Assembly (NCBI GenBank): GCA_021795275.1
Contig: JAJYPO010000064.1
Coordinates: 1 to 11,443, forward strand
Source of the DNA: Nitrospirota bacterium
GTDB lineage: Bacteria > Nitrospirota_A > Leptospirillia > Leptospirillales > Leptospirillaceae
Direction of reading: 5' to 3'
Length of the DNA stretch: 11,443 bases
Shown one piece after another: positions 1 to 7,100 of the stretch (the stretch's first letter is position 1; each line of letters opens with the position of its first letter). The notes under the pieces are model-generated. The model made no database searches, was not told the DNA's origin, and saw only the letters and a list, made by a program, of their open reading frames with translations. Position numbers and translations under genes: made by a program.

Positions 1-1196
1 TCTACAATCTTTTGTCCAATGCCGTCAAGTTCAATGTGAAGGGGGGCCGTGTCATTCTTCGGGCTCGACGCCACAGCAATTTGAAGGAGCCAGAATTTTG
101 GGATTTTCCCACCTGGCTTGAAATTAGCGTGACAGACACGGGGATCGGCATTTCAAAAAAGGATCTGGAGCGTCTTTTCCAGCCTTTCGTGCAGGCGGAC
201 AGCGGTCTGGATCGGCATTATGAAGGGACTGGACTGGGTCTTTCATTAGTCAAGCGGATGGTTGAACTCCACGGCGGAAGAGTGACGCTGGAAAGTGTCC
301 TGGGGGAAGGTTCGACCTTTCATGTCTGGCTCCCGTGGAGAACGGATGCCCAAGAGTCGGGCATGCTGATCGCTCCGGCGTTGCCAAGGAAAAAGTCTGG
401 GCGGATGGCCCTGGTTGTAGAGAGTGACGATGAGTCGTCGCTTCTTCTGGATCAATACCTGACAAATGATGGCTTTCGGGTTCGGCGTTCCAAAACGGCC
501 ATGGAAGGGCTGACGATGGCGAGGGAGGAGATACCCGATCTCATTATCCTGGAAATGAACCTTCCCGATATGGACGGCTGGGATTTCCTGTCGGCACAGC
601 GAAACGATGAGCTTCTTTCGGGTATCCCTGTGGTGATCACCACCATGGATTCAAGGGAAGGTTCCGGCTTTTCCCTTGGCAGCGTTCAGGTTCTTCAAAA
701 ACCTGTGGATATGAACGATCTTAAAAAAGCTCTCAACAAACTGGGACTGTCTTTACCACAAAAGGAGCAACATCTGGTATTGGTCGTCGATGACGATGCC
801 CGTGCGGTCAAAATCCTGCGGAATCAGCTGACCAATGGAGGATATGAGGTCCTGAGCGCCTATGGCGGTCAGGATGCGGTGCTCATGGCCCGGAATTTTC
901 ATCCGGAGTTGATCCTGCTGGATTTGATGATGCCGGATTTCAGCGGATTTGATGTGGTTGAAGCCCTTCAGTCCGATTCGTCTACAAACGCCATTCCGGT
1001 GATCGTTCTGACGGCAAAGGTGATCACTACCCAGGATCGTTGCAGACTGAACGGATCCATTCTCCAGATCCTGGAGAAAGCCGGGTTTCAGTCCGACCGA
1101 TTTTTGGGGGAGGTTCACCGGGCATTGTCGAGTGGTGTGCATGTCAAGCGCCATATCCCGGCCCCGGCCGGGCTCGGTAAAGAATCAACGCCCTGA
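1..1196 (+). CDS. Hybrid sensor histidine kinase, 3' part (HATPase, pseudo-receiver, receiver)
   Basis: The gene runs off the left edge. The frame is open from base 3 and reads straight into the N-box (YNLLSNAVKF), so the TTG at 12 is internal. Counting from that TTG, the ATPase domain spans about 1-110, with G1 box DTGIGIS (42-48), an F-box-like LFQPF and G2 box GTGLGL (72-77). Two CheY-like receiver domains follow. Receiver 1 (about 131-247) has Glu181 where the phosphoacceptor Asp belongs (ILEMNLPDMDG) and Glu-Ser in place of the usual acidic pair, but keeps the Thr and Lys (QKPVD). Receiver 2 (about 255-375) has VVDDD and LILLDLMMPD and looks functional. The HisKA box and sensory domains lie outside the window. 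By family, the kinase autophosphorylates on His and passes phosphate to receiver 2. The downstream single-domain regulator and HD-GYP regulator are plausible partners; the pairing is inferred from proximity. Confidence 0.93.
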   Translation, partial: YNLLSNAVKFNVKGGRVILRARRHSNLKEPEFWDFPTWLEISVTDTGIGISKKDLERLFQPFVQADSGLDRHYEGTGLGLSLVKRMVELHGGRVTLESVLGEGSTFHVWLPWRTDAQESGMLIAPALPRKKSGRMALVVESDDESSLLLDQYLTNDGFRVRRSKTAMEGLTMAREEIPDLIILEMNLPDMDGWDFLSAQRNDELLSGIPVVITTMDSREGSGFSLGSVQVLQKPVDMNDLKKALNKLGLSLPQKEQHLVLVVDDDARAVKILRNQLTNGGYEVLSAYGGQDAVLMARNFHPELILLDLMMPDFSGFDVVEALQSDSSTNAIPVIVLTAKVITTQDRCRLNGSILQILEKAGFQSDRFLGEVHRALSSGVHVKRHIPAPAGLGKESTP

Positions 1197-1441
1197 GTTT
1201 TTCCCATCGGACTATTCCATGTCAGGGAGTTTTCGCAAGATTGAGGAAGGGGCGGTTCGAAGACCGAACGCACACTGGAGCGCAATTGCACCCGATGTCC
1301 AGCGTGGTCACGGGGTAGCGATCTTCATCGATTTCCGTTGGTTGCCTGAAATTTGTCGCACACTCTTGAGAGAGGGTATTTTAATTGAATCCTTATGATG
1401 TGAATCGTTTTTGACCCTGCTTTCTGGGGAGGGAGAGAATT
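1197..1441 (+). other. Intergenic spacer between hybrid kinase and response regulator
   Basis: These 245 bases hold no convincing gene. An 88-codon frame starting inside the kinase gene runs through here, but its product has no recognisable motif and it lacks its own ribosome binding site. I see no clear sigma70 promoter pair and no strong terminator. The AT-richer end (about 1378-1412) is where a promoter for the response regulator would most naturally sit, but I cannot define one. Confidence 0.5.
1426..1437 (+). promoter_or_regulatory. Shine-Dalgarno supporting a TTG start
   Basis: The purine-rich run GGGGAGGGAGAG lies just upstream of the TTG at 1442. The frame has no earlier suitable start, and the receiver domain begins at codon 5, so this site decides the unusual TTG start. 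Confidence 0.7.
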
Positions 1442-1828
1442 TTGCCGCGGAGAATTCTGATCGTTGAGGATAACGAGGTCAACCTGAAGCTTGTCGAGAT
1501 TATCTTGCGGAAAGCTGGCTATCTGATTGTTTCGGCAAGGGATGCGGAGCATGGGATTGAACTTGCCAATTCGCTCCGTCCGGACCTTATACTGATGGAT
1601 ATTCACCTGCCTGGAATGGATGGTCTCGTTGCGATTGGTATTCTGAAAAAGGAGCCTTCTACCCGGGAGATTCCCGTTCTGGCCCTGACTGCGCTTGCAA
1701 TGAAAGGGGACGAGGACCGGATCATCGCCTCCGGTTCAGACGGATATATTCAGAAACCTGTCAGCCATGAACGTCTCCTCCAGAAAGTCTCCGCTCTTCT
1801 CTCCAGGGAGGATCGTCCCGATGTCTGA
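1442..1828 (+). CDS. Single-domain response regulator (DivK/CheY-like)
   Basis: This 128-residue protein is a stand-alone receiver domain with no output domain. Motifs: acidic pair E9-D10 (RILIVEDNEVN), phosphoacceptor D53 (LILMDIHLPGMDG), switch Thr83 (LALTALAM) and Lys105 (YIQKPV), all at the expected positions. Such proteins act in the cytoplasm, either as phosphate shuttles in phosphorelays or by binding partners in a phosphorylation-dependent way. The ALTALAMKGDEDR stretch resembles the DivK branch and the receivers of hybrid kinases. It starts with TTG behind a strong Shine-Dalgarno. Its stop (TGA 1826-1828) overlaps the start of the next gene by 8 nt, so the two are probably translationally coupled and their products probably act together. 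The upstream hybrid kinase is a plausible phosphate donor (inference). Confidence 0.92.
   Translation: MPRRILIVEDNEVNLKLVEIILRKAGYLIVSARDAEHGIELANSLRPDLILMDIHLPGMDGLVAIGILKKEPSTREIPVLALTALAMKGDEDRIIASGSDGYIQKPVSHERLLQKVSALLSREDRPDV
1805..1812 (+). promoter_or_regulatory. Shine-Dalgarno selecting the ATG at 1821
   Basis: AGGGAGGA lies inside the end of the preceding gene, 8 nt before ATG 1821. The frame is open further upstream (to an ATG at 1767), but that start would overlap the previous gene by 62 nt. The receiver domain begins right after 1821, so 1821 is preferred. Confidence 0.7.
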
Positions 1829-2891
1829 TCGTCTCCCCGTTGTTCTGGTTGTGGATGATGAGGGAAGCAGTCGCCGCCTCATCACTGCGATGCTCAAGTC
1901 GGAACCCTACAAAGTGCTGACTGCGTGTTCGGCGCAGGATGCGCTCGACCAGATGGAGTCCTGTCACCCCGATCTGGTCCTGACGGACGGGATGATGCCT
2001 GAAATAAGCGGTTTCGAGCTGGCGGCCAGGATCAAGTCGGACCCCCGGTATGAGACGATACCGGTGGTCATTGTCACGGGGCTCGATGATCGGGCGATCC
2101 GGTTACGAATGCTTGGGGCCAGGGTGGATGACTATCTTTACAAGCCGATCGACCGGGCTGAACTCCTGGTTCGGGTCAGCAATCTCCTGCGGCTCAAGGA
2201 ATACAGCGACCACATTCAAAAAAACAATGAACGTCTGGAAAAGGCGGTTCATCAGCGAACCATTCAACTTCAGGAAAGCTATCGTCAGACCATCGAAACT
2301 CTGATCAGGGCCGCACAAAAGAAAGATGAAGAAACTGGCGCCCATTTGAAGCGCATCGCCTATTACAGCAAAGAGCTGTCGATCCGTCTGGGGTTGTCCG
2401 CTGATTTTACGGATCTTATCTTCAGGGCCAGTCCGATGCACGACATTGGGAAAATCGGTATTCCGGATCGGATATTGCTGAAGCCAGGACCTCTCGACCA
2501 GGGCGAGTGGGCCATCATGCGAACCCATACGTCCCTTGGCGCCAATATCATCGGGGAGAATAATCTCTCTTCGGAACTCTCGATGGGTTATGACATTGCC
2601 CTTGGCCATCATGAACGGTGGGACGGGTGTGGTTATCCTTTGGGGAGAAAAGGGGAGGAAATTCCCTTGTGTGCCAGGATAATGGCCCTGGCCGATGTGT
2701 ACGATGCTCTCAGGAGCCGCCGTCCCTACAAGGAACCGTTCGACCATGCCCTGTCGGTCGAGATTATTCTGAAAGGTGACGGACGGGTTTGTCCGGATCA
2801 GTTCGATCCGCAACTGCTGGCGATTTTCCCGCTGGCGGCGCCAGCTTTTTCCGAGTACTTTGCCACACTGACCGACAGTTCCGAACAGTGA
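1821..2891 (+). CDS. Receiver/HD-GYP response regulator, predicted c-di-GMP phosphodiesterase (RpfG-like)
   Basis: The 356-residue protein has an N-terminal receiver domain (about 5-125) with VVDDE, phosphoacceptor D56 (LVLTDGMMPE) and Lys108 (YKPID). A charged, probably coiled-coil linker follows (about 125-160), then an HD-GYP domain (about 160-350). Catalytic and signature motifs are intact: GAHLKR (H175), MHDIGKIGIPD (H207-D208), GHHERWDGCGYP (H263-H264, with G271-Y272-P273) and ALADVYDAL (D292). HD-GYP enzymes hydrolyse c-di-GMP to pGpG and/or GMP at a metal centre, and receiver phosphorylation would gate this. The gene overlaps the single-domain regulator by 8 nt, indicating co-transcription. 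A GGDEF protein encoded 254 bp downstream would supply the opposing activity. The domain assignment is firm; the activating kinase is inferred. Confidence 0.95.
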   Translation: MSDRLPVVLVVDDEGSSRRLITAMLKSEPYKVLTACSAQDALDQMESCHPDLVLTDGMMPEISGFELAARIKSDPRYETIPVVIVTGLDDRAIRLRMLGARVDDYLYKPIDRAELLVRVSNLLRLKEYSDHIQKNNERLEKAVHQRTIQLQESYRQTIETLIRAAQKKDEETGAHLKRIAYYSKELSIRLGLSADFTDLIFRASPMHDIGKIGIPDRILLKPGPLDQGEWAIMRTHTSLGANIIGENNLSSELSMGYDIALGHHERWDGCGYPLGRKGEEIPLCARIMALADVYDALRSRRPYKEPFDHALSVEIILKGDGRVCPDQFDPQLLAIFPLAAPAFSEYFATLTDSSEQ

Positions 2892-2906
2892 ATTTTATGC
2901 TAACGA

Positions 2907-2925
2907 GATAGGGCAACTCCCTATC
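2907..2925 (+). terminator. Hairpin downstream of the HD-GYP gene
   Basis: GATAGGG and CCCTATC form a perfect 7-bp stem around a 5-nt loop, 15 nt after the HD-GYP stop codon. No T-run follows, so this may be a weak or Rho-assisted terminator or an mRNA-stabilising hairpin. Confidence 0.35.
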
Positions 2926-3145
2926 CCGATTCTCTGAAGTGGTGTCTGAAGGTTTCCAGGGCCTTCGGGGGCCCCGGCTGTCTTGACCGTTCTGATGGAC
3001 CCTTGCCGAAAACAATATCCAAGAAATTTCCGACCGAAAGCCGGGCCAACCGCGGGTTCGATTCATTGACCTTCAAGTGAACCTTCCACAGAGGCGTTTC
3101 AACGATTGCTGAAAAAGAACGACCAGAATATTCCGGCAAGGAGAT
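2926..3145 (+). other. Intergenic spacer before the GGDEF-EAL gene
   Basis: About 220 bases without a recognisable gene. Two TTGACC hexamers (near 2983 and 3066) resemble a -35 box, but neither has a good -10 hexamer at 16-18 nt, so no promoter is called. The region presumably carries the promoter of the downstream gene, because a hairpin separates it from the HD-GYP gene. Confidence 0.45.
3138..3143 (+). promoter_or_regulatory. Shine-Dalgarno before tandem ATG codons
   Basis: AAGGAG ends 2 nt before ATG 3146 and 5 nt before the in-frame ATG at 3149. The second spacing is closer to optimal, so translation may start at 3149, which would shorten the protein by one residue. Confidence 0.65.
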
Positions 3146-5959
3146 ATGATGCCCTACATCCTGACTGGACGAGGTCTGCAAAGAAAAGTATTCAACCTCT
3201 TCGACCCCGGATTCCTGGGATCCGCCGTTATCGTCCTGACCCTTTATCTCCTCCTGTCCATGGACAGCGCTCGCATCGACCGGAGAATTTTCCTGACGAC
3301 CCAGTTCTCCGATGCCCTGGTCTCCTTGGAGAGAATGGATGACCTGCTGATTCTGAACACCCTCTCTCCTTCGGGCGCCGCTCCCTTCGCGTGGATCCTC
3401 TACCGGGCCGGACTGCTGGTCCAGGGAAAGACCGATCTGTCCGTCATGAAGGCCAACAAGTCTTTTCTGGGGGAAAAAGGACAGCGGCTGCTGACCAGGA
3501 CGGACTCCCTGTTCGGACAGCTTCAGAAAGGGCTCCTGTCCGGAAGCCCCATTCCCCTTCTCGCGGAAACCGACCGCCGCTTGTTGCTTTTGAGCACCGA
3601 GCTCTCCAACCAGGCCTCCAGCAGCCGGAGAACGTTTTTGCTGCAAGGGCGCATGCTGAACATTGCCAGGGAGTTCGTCGTTCTGACTGGTCTGCTGGGA
3701 GGAGGAATCTTTCTCCTCCGGAAGGCGCGCCACCTCTTGAAGACTTCCCGGCAAAACTCTTTTTACAGGGCTCTCTCCCGGGTCGACCGTCTGATCCTCC
3801 CCCTCCCCGAAATGGAAACACTCTTCTCCGAAACCTGCCGCATCATTGTCGAGGAGGGCGGTCTTCTGCTGGTGCGTTTCGTCCAGTACGACACGGTTAC
3901 GGAAAAAGGTCGTCCTTTGGCCACCTTCGGCAAGGCGAAAGAAGAGTTTTCCCGGTTCGTGCCTTCGACGGATCCTTCCGTTCCCGAAGGACAAAGTCTC
4001 TGGGGCGAGACGATCCGGGCGGGAATCGCGGTCGTCTGGAACCGGATCCGGGGCCATCCGGGAGCGGGATTTCTCAGGGAGCGCTACCTGGAGAACGGGA
4101 TTCTCTCCGGGGCTGGCTTCCCGGTGTTTCGGGGAGGAACCCTGTTCGGGGCGCTGCTTGTCTATTCGGACGAAGAGGATTTTTTCGATACGGCTCTCGT
4201 GGAGCTGATCGAGATTCTGAGCCAAAACATCTCCTTCGCGATCGACAACCGGGACCGGGAGGAGGAACGGAAAAACCGGGAAGAAGAGGTGACCCACCTG
4301 TCCCTTTTCGATCCCTTGACCAATCTTCCGAACCGGCGGCTTTTCCATGACAGGATCCATCAGGCCATCGAACGCCATTTCCGGACAGGGGAGCGGTTTG
4401 GAGTGGGGATCCTGGACCTGGACGGGTTCAAACAGGTCAACGATCGCCTGGGACACCCGGCGGGGGACAGACTTCTTGTGGAAGCGGCCGCCCGTCTTCA
4501 GGGAGTCCTGCGGGGCATGGACACTCTGGCCAGGCTCGGAGGGGACGAGTTCGGATTCCTTTTTGCGGAACTGGAGGGAGAGAAGGTGTCGACACTCTTC
4601 AAACGGGTGATCGACTCCCTTGCCCTCCCGTTCGTCCTGGGGGAGGAGAGCGTCTCGGTGGGAGGAAGTCTTGGTATCACCATCATCCCCCCCGACGAGG
4701 GCGACGACGAGAGTCTGCTCAAACATGCCGATATCGCCATGTACCGGGTCAAGGAGCACGGAAAAAACGGGTGGGAGCTATTCAGTCCCGCCATGGCGGA
4801 TGCGCTTGAAAAGAGCCACCGGCTCCGGGAAGATCTCGTGAATGCCCTCCAGGAAAACCGGTTCGTCCTCCATTACCAGCCTCAGGTCGAGATGAGTACG
4901 GGAACACTGGCGGGAGTGGAGGCCCTCCTCCGCTGGAACCATCCGGAACGGGGATGGCTGGACGCGGAACAGTTCATCTCCGTGCTGGAAGGAAGCGAAC
5001 TGATCATCGATACAGGACGGTGGATCCTGGAACAGGTTCTTTCCTGGATCTCCGACTGGTCGGGGAAAGGGATCACTCCCAAAGTCAGTATGAATATCGG
5101 GATCCGGCATCTGCTGTCCGGAACCTTCATCGACGATCTCAGGCAGGCCTTCCACCGCCACCCGGGGGTTTTTCCCCGGTCTCTGGAACTCAAGATCCCG
5201 GATATCGGCTCCTTTCGGGACCTTCAAAAAGTGGAAGAAGCGTTCGCCGCTTGCCGTCACTTCGGCGTCTCAGTCAGCATCGGCAATATCGGGGTGGGGC
5301 ACGGCTCTCTCTCCCTGGTCCAGACTCTGGGAGTCGACCGTGTGACGATCGACCGGAGATTCGTCCGGAGACTTCCCGACAGCCCCAAGGATATGGCCAT
5401 TGTCGCAAGTCTCGTGACATCGGCCCAGTTGATGCTGATCAATGTGATCGGAGAGGGGATCGAAACGGAAGAGGAAGGATCCCTTCTCCTCCAGTGGGGC
5501 TGCCGGATCGGGCAGGGGTTCGCGATTTCTCCCCCGATGCTCCCGGAAAAGCTTCCTGAATGGACTGGACAGTACCGTCCCTTCGACTCCTGGACCCGGT
5601 GGAAAGACCTTCCCTGGGAGCCGAAGGATTATCCCCTGTTCATGGCCAGGGAAGCCGCCCGTATTTTCTACAAAAACTTTCTGGAGGGCATCGACAGGCC
5701 CGGAGAAACGCGGCTGGAATGGACCGATTCCCATCGATGCCTTCAGGGGAGATGGATCGACGGGAACGGCGGGATGCGTTACGGGAGCACGGCCGAGTTC
5801 AGAGAATATCGGGAGGCCCACGAACACCTCCATTCCCTGGTCCGGGAGGCCCTCTTGGCCCGAGATGCGGGGGATGCACACAAACTCGGCGCACTGAAAC
5901 AAGCGATCAGGGAAACGAACGGAGAACTCATCCGAATGATCGCTCTATTCGAGACCTGA
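3146..5959 (+). CDS. Membrane GAF-GGDEF-EAL(degenerate)-CZB protein, predicted diguanylate cyclase
   Basis: The 937-residue protein has two likely membrane segments (about 23-39 and 174-192) bounding a helical periplasmic sensor loop, then a cytoplasmic GAF domain (about 210-368). The GGDEF domain (about 386-548) is intact: DLDGFKQVND (424-433), GGDEF (465-469) and the product-inhibition I-site RGMD (456-459) five residues upstream. The EAL domain (about 575-805) keeps E592 (EAL), N650, E770 and Q790, but the usual ELTE is ELKIP, the catalytic Asp-Asp is G713-N714 and the KID lysine is T734, so phosphodiesterase activity is unlikely. The tail (about 833-937) resembles CZB zinc-binding domains: C865 in CLQGRW and H892/H896 in HEHLH, with Arg839 where the first His is expected. 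Net prediction: a c-di-GMP synthase controlled by periplasmic, GAF and metal inputs. The long frame antisense to this gene is a composition artefact. Confidence 0.94.
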   Translation: MMPYILTGRGLQRKVFNLFDPGFLGSAVIVLTLYLLLSMDSARIDRRIFLTTQFSDALVSLERMDDLLILNTLSPSGAAPFAWILYRAGLLVQGKTDLSVMKANKSFLGEKGQRLLTRTDSLFGQLQKGLLSGSPIPLLAETDRRLLLLSTELSNQASSSRRTFLLQGRMLNIAREFVVLTGLLGGGIFLLRKARHLLKTSRQNSFYRALSRVDRLILPLPEMETLFSETCRIIVEEGGLLLVRFVQYDTVTEKGRPLATFGKAKEEFSRFVPSTDPSVPEGQSLWGETIRAGIAVVWNRIRGHPGAGFLRERYLENGILSGAGFPVFRGGTLFGALLVYSDEEDFFDTALVELIEILSQNISFAIDNRDREEERKNREEEVTHLSLFDPLTNLPNRRLFHDRIHQAIERHFRTGERFGVGILDLDGFKQVNDRLGHPAGDRLLVEAAARLQGVLRGMDTLARLGGDEFGFLFAELEGEKVSTLFKRVIDSLALPFVLGEESVSVGGSLGITIIPPDEGDDESLLKHADIAMYRVKEHGKNGWELFSPAMADALEKSHRLREDLVNALQENRFVLHYQPQVEMSTGTLAGVEALLRWNHPERGWLDAEQFISVLEGSELIIDTGRWILEQVLSWISDWSGKGITPKVSMNIGIRHLLSGTFIDDLRQAFHRHPGVFPRSLELKIPDIGSFRDLQKVEEAFAACRHFGVSVSIGNIGVGHGSLSLVQTLGVDRVTIDRRFVRRLPDSPKDMAIVASLVTSAQLMLINVIGEGIETEEEGSLLLQWGCRIGQGFAISPPMLPEKLPEWTGQYRPFDSWTRWKDLPWEPKDYPLFMAREAARIFYKNFLEGIDRPGETRLEWTDSHRCLQGRWIDGNGGMRYGSTAEFREYREAHEHLHSLVREALLARDAGDAHKLGALKQAIRETNGELIRMIALFET

Positions 5960-5982
5960 AATCATCGCTACTTTTTCGATCG

Positions 5983-5997
5983 GTCCGAGTCTCGGAC
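5983..5997 (+). terminator. Hairpin after the GGDEF-EAL gene
   Basis: GTCCGAG-T-CTCGGAC is a perfect inverted repeat starting 24 nt after the stop codon; effectively a 6-bp stem with a 3-nt loop. Only a weak T-rich stretch (ATCTTATGT) follows. It is a candidate terminator but not a strong one. Confidence 0.35.
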
Positions 5998-6011
5998 ATC
6001 TTATGTCGGAA

Positions 6012-6130
6012 TCAAAAGTCGATCTCCACGAGTTCATTGATCACGAGCTTCCACCGGGCATTTTTCTCGTGAAGCTCGGATAGGGATTCAATGAGGGGCT
6101 TGACGGAAGGATCCAGCGGCACAGATGTCT
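6012..6130 (-). pseudogene. Unassigned C-terminal coding tail next to the truncated IS
   Basis: On the minus strand, one frame reads from the IS breakpoint to TGA at 6014-6012 and gives about 36 protein-like residues. They are amphipathic and charged, containing SELHEKNARWK and ending in ELVEIDF. The reading is in a different frame from the transposase and does not resemble IS1595-family C-termini. It may be the 3' end of a host gene interrupted or fused by the IS and a later deletion. A GTG at 6122 could serve as a start, but I see no ribosome binding site. The family is not recognised, and chance is possible at this length. Confidence 0.3.
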
Positions 6131-6600
6131 TGGCCCCGTTTTCGCGGAAGCCTCGGAAGATGCCTCTGTCCTTTGAAGGACTCCAGGAAGTAGGTCTCGT
6201 CCGCTTCGACGATCCCGGTCTCGTGCCGGGCCATGACCGCCTCGGGAAGGGTCAGGAATCGATGCCGCCAGTTGAAGGCGGCTTTCCTGTTGATCCCGCA
6301 ACGCCAGGCCGCCTTTCTGACCGATTCTCCCTCGTTCATCCCTTCCATGTAGTAGAGCCAGCGGTCCTTGTGGCGAAGGCGCGCCAAAGGGGACTTCGTC
6401 AGCGGTCCGAAGGTCCGCAGACACCCCTGACACCGGTATCGCGAGAGTCCGGAGGCATAACCCCACGGCCTGATCTCGTCATGGTGGCAATGGGGGCAGG
6501 AGCGGCAGGGAGATGGGACGAAAGAGTCCCGCTCCTCAGACGAGAGCGATTCGAGAGAACCGGAATAGGAAGTGAGGGGGAGAATCCCTGCCGTCGCCAT
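6130..6600 (-). pseudogene. IS1595/ISXO2-type transposase, 3'-truncated
   Basis: Reading from ATG at 6600, about 157 residues resemble the N-terminal half of ISXO2-like transposases. There is a zinc ribbon (C35-x2-C38 and C57-x2-C60, in CPHC and CQGC), a helix-turn-helix region (about 88-118, ESVRKAAWRCGINRKAAFNW), and the first catalytic Asp of the DDE/DDNK fold (D134, GIVEADETYF) followed by a basic PRKRG stretch. Family members are usually about 300 residues. Here similarity stops right after PRKRG and the frame ends about 13 codons later, so the remaining catalytic residues are gone and the element cannot move by itself. A GTG-rich upstream codon (TTG at 6618) extends the frame, but the ATG follows a G-rich stretch and fits the usual N-terminus. 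The neighbours on both sides are also gene fragments. Confidence 0.85.
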
Positions 6601-6650
6601 GCCCCCGTTGTACCACAAACAGACTTCCGTGTCCAGCCATTTTTTTGTGG
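6130..6650 (-). mobile_element. Remnant of an IS1595-family insertion sequence
   Basis: This spans the truncated transposase plus about 50 bases upstream of its start, which probably include the transposase-proximal inverted repeat (the sequence around 6608-6640 with TGTACCACAAACAGAC). The distal end, including the second inverted repeat, is missing, so no terminal repeat pair or target-site duplication can be identified. The right boundary near 6650 is estimated from where the AbiEi-like coding similarity begins. Confidence 0.6.
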
Positions 6651-6654
6651 AAAG

Positions 6655-6966
6655 GCGGGACCGAGAGCTTTAACGAAAGCGTACAAGAGTGATGCCGGTT
6701 TTGCCCAAGCGGCCGGCGTCGAGCTGACGTTGCTATATTGCGCACGCTACTTCCACAAGGCCGCCGGTATCAATGGGGTTGCGCAGATCGCCAAGGACAT
6801 TGGAGCCAAGGCCGAGCCGCGTGCACTCGCCAAAGCGGCCGCTGCCTATGAAAACTCGTCCGTGCGACGATTGGGCTACCTGCTCGAACGGGCAGGGCAC
6901 ACGCGCCAAGCCAACGCTCTGGAGTCCCTCGTCAAAAAGGCCAGCCCAGCTTTCGATTCATCTTAG
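6655..6966 (+). pseudogene. C-terminal remnant of an AbiEi-type antitoxin (type IV toxin-antitoxin)
   Basis: The plus-strand frame ending at TAG 6964-6966 encodes about 100 residues whose pattern matches the C-terminal half of AbiEi-family antitoxins. They include a stretch like the family's 'xELTALDLVRYPxxAGGI' segment (here VELTLLYCARYFHKAAGI), then NGVAQIAKDIG, and the typical RRLGYLLERAGHTRQA near the end. AbiEi proteins bind their own promoter through an N-terminal winged helix and counter the AbiEii nucleotidyltransferase toxin. Here the N-terminal DNA-binding half is absent, no start codon with a ribosome binding site is seen, and no AbiEii gene follows. The upstream part of the frame is antisense to the IS transposase, so the apparent longer reading frame is chimeric. 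The 5' boundary is approximate. Confidence 0.65.
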
Positions 6967-7100
6967 AATAATCAAGATTTGGAAGTTGCTTACATGTTTC
7001 AATTGTCGTTTTTATGTACTGGAAGCCGAAGACGTTCCGGGGGCCTCCTTCTTCTCGGGGCGAAAGCGGGAGACGGCCCGAATGATGAAAAAATCGAAAG
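6967..7100. other. Short convergent intergenic region
   Basis: This is 134 bases between the end of the antitoxin remnant (+) and the end of the pentahaem cytochrome gene (-). The left part is AT-rich. On the minus strand a GC-rich imperfect inverted repeat (about 7057-7080) lies downstream of the cytochrome stop but has no following T-run. No gene or convincing terminator is seen. Confidence 0.4.

Noticed and set aside
1132..1398. An 88-codon plus-strand frame between the kinase and the response regulator.
   Set aside because: It begins inside the kinase coding region, has no ribosome binding site of its own and encodes no recognisable pattern.
3066..3100. A possible promoter with TTGACC as -35 box before the GGDEF-EAL gene.
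   Set aside because: No acceptable -10 hexamer lies 16-18 nt downstream.
2921..4759. A 612-codon open frame on the minus strand opposite the GGDEF-EAL gene.
   Set aside because: It is antisense to a gene with unmistakable domains, its product is rich in Gln, Glu, Pro and Gly with no recognisable motif, and such frames are common opposite GC-rich genes.
6091..6966. A 291-codon plus-strand frame as a single gene.
   Set aside because: Its first two thirds are antisense to the IS transposase, whose zinc ribbon and DET motif are clear on the other strand. Only the last part, the AbiEi-like segment, resembles a protein.
7057..7080. A possible terminator downstream of the pentahaem cytochrome.
   Set aside because: The inverted repeat is imperfect with a long loop, and no T-run follows on the minus strand.
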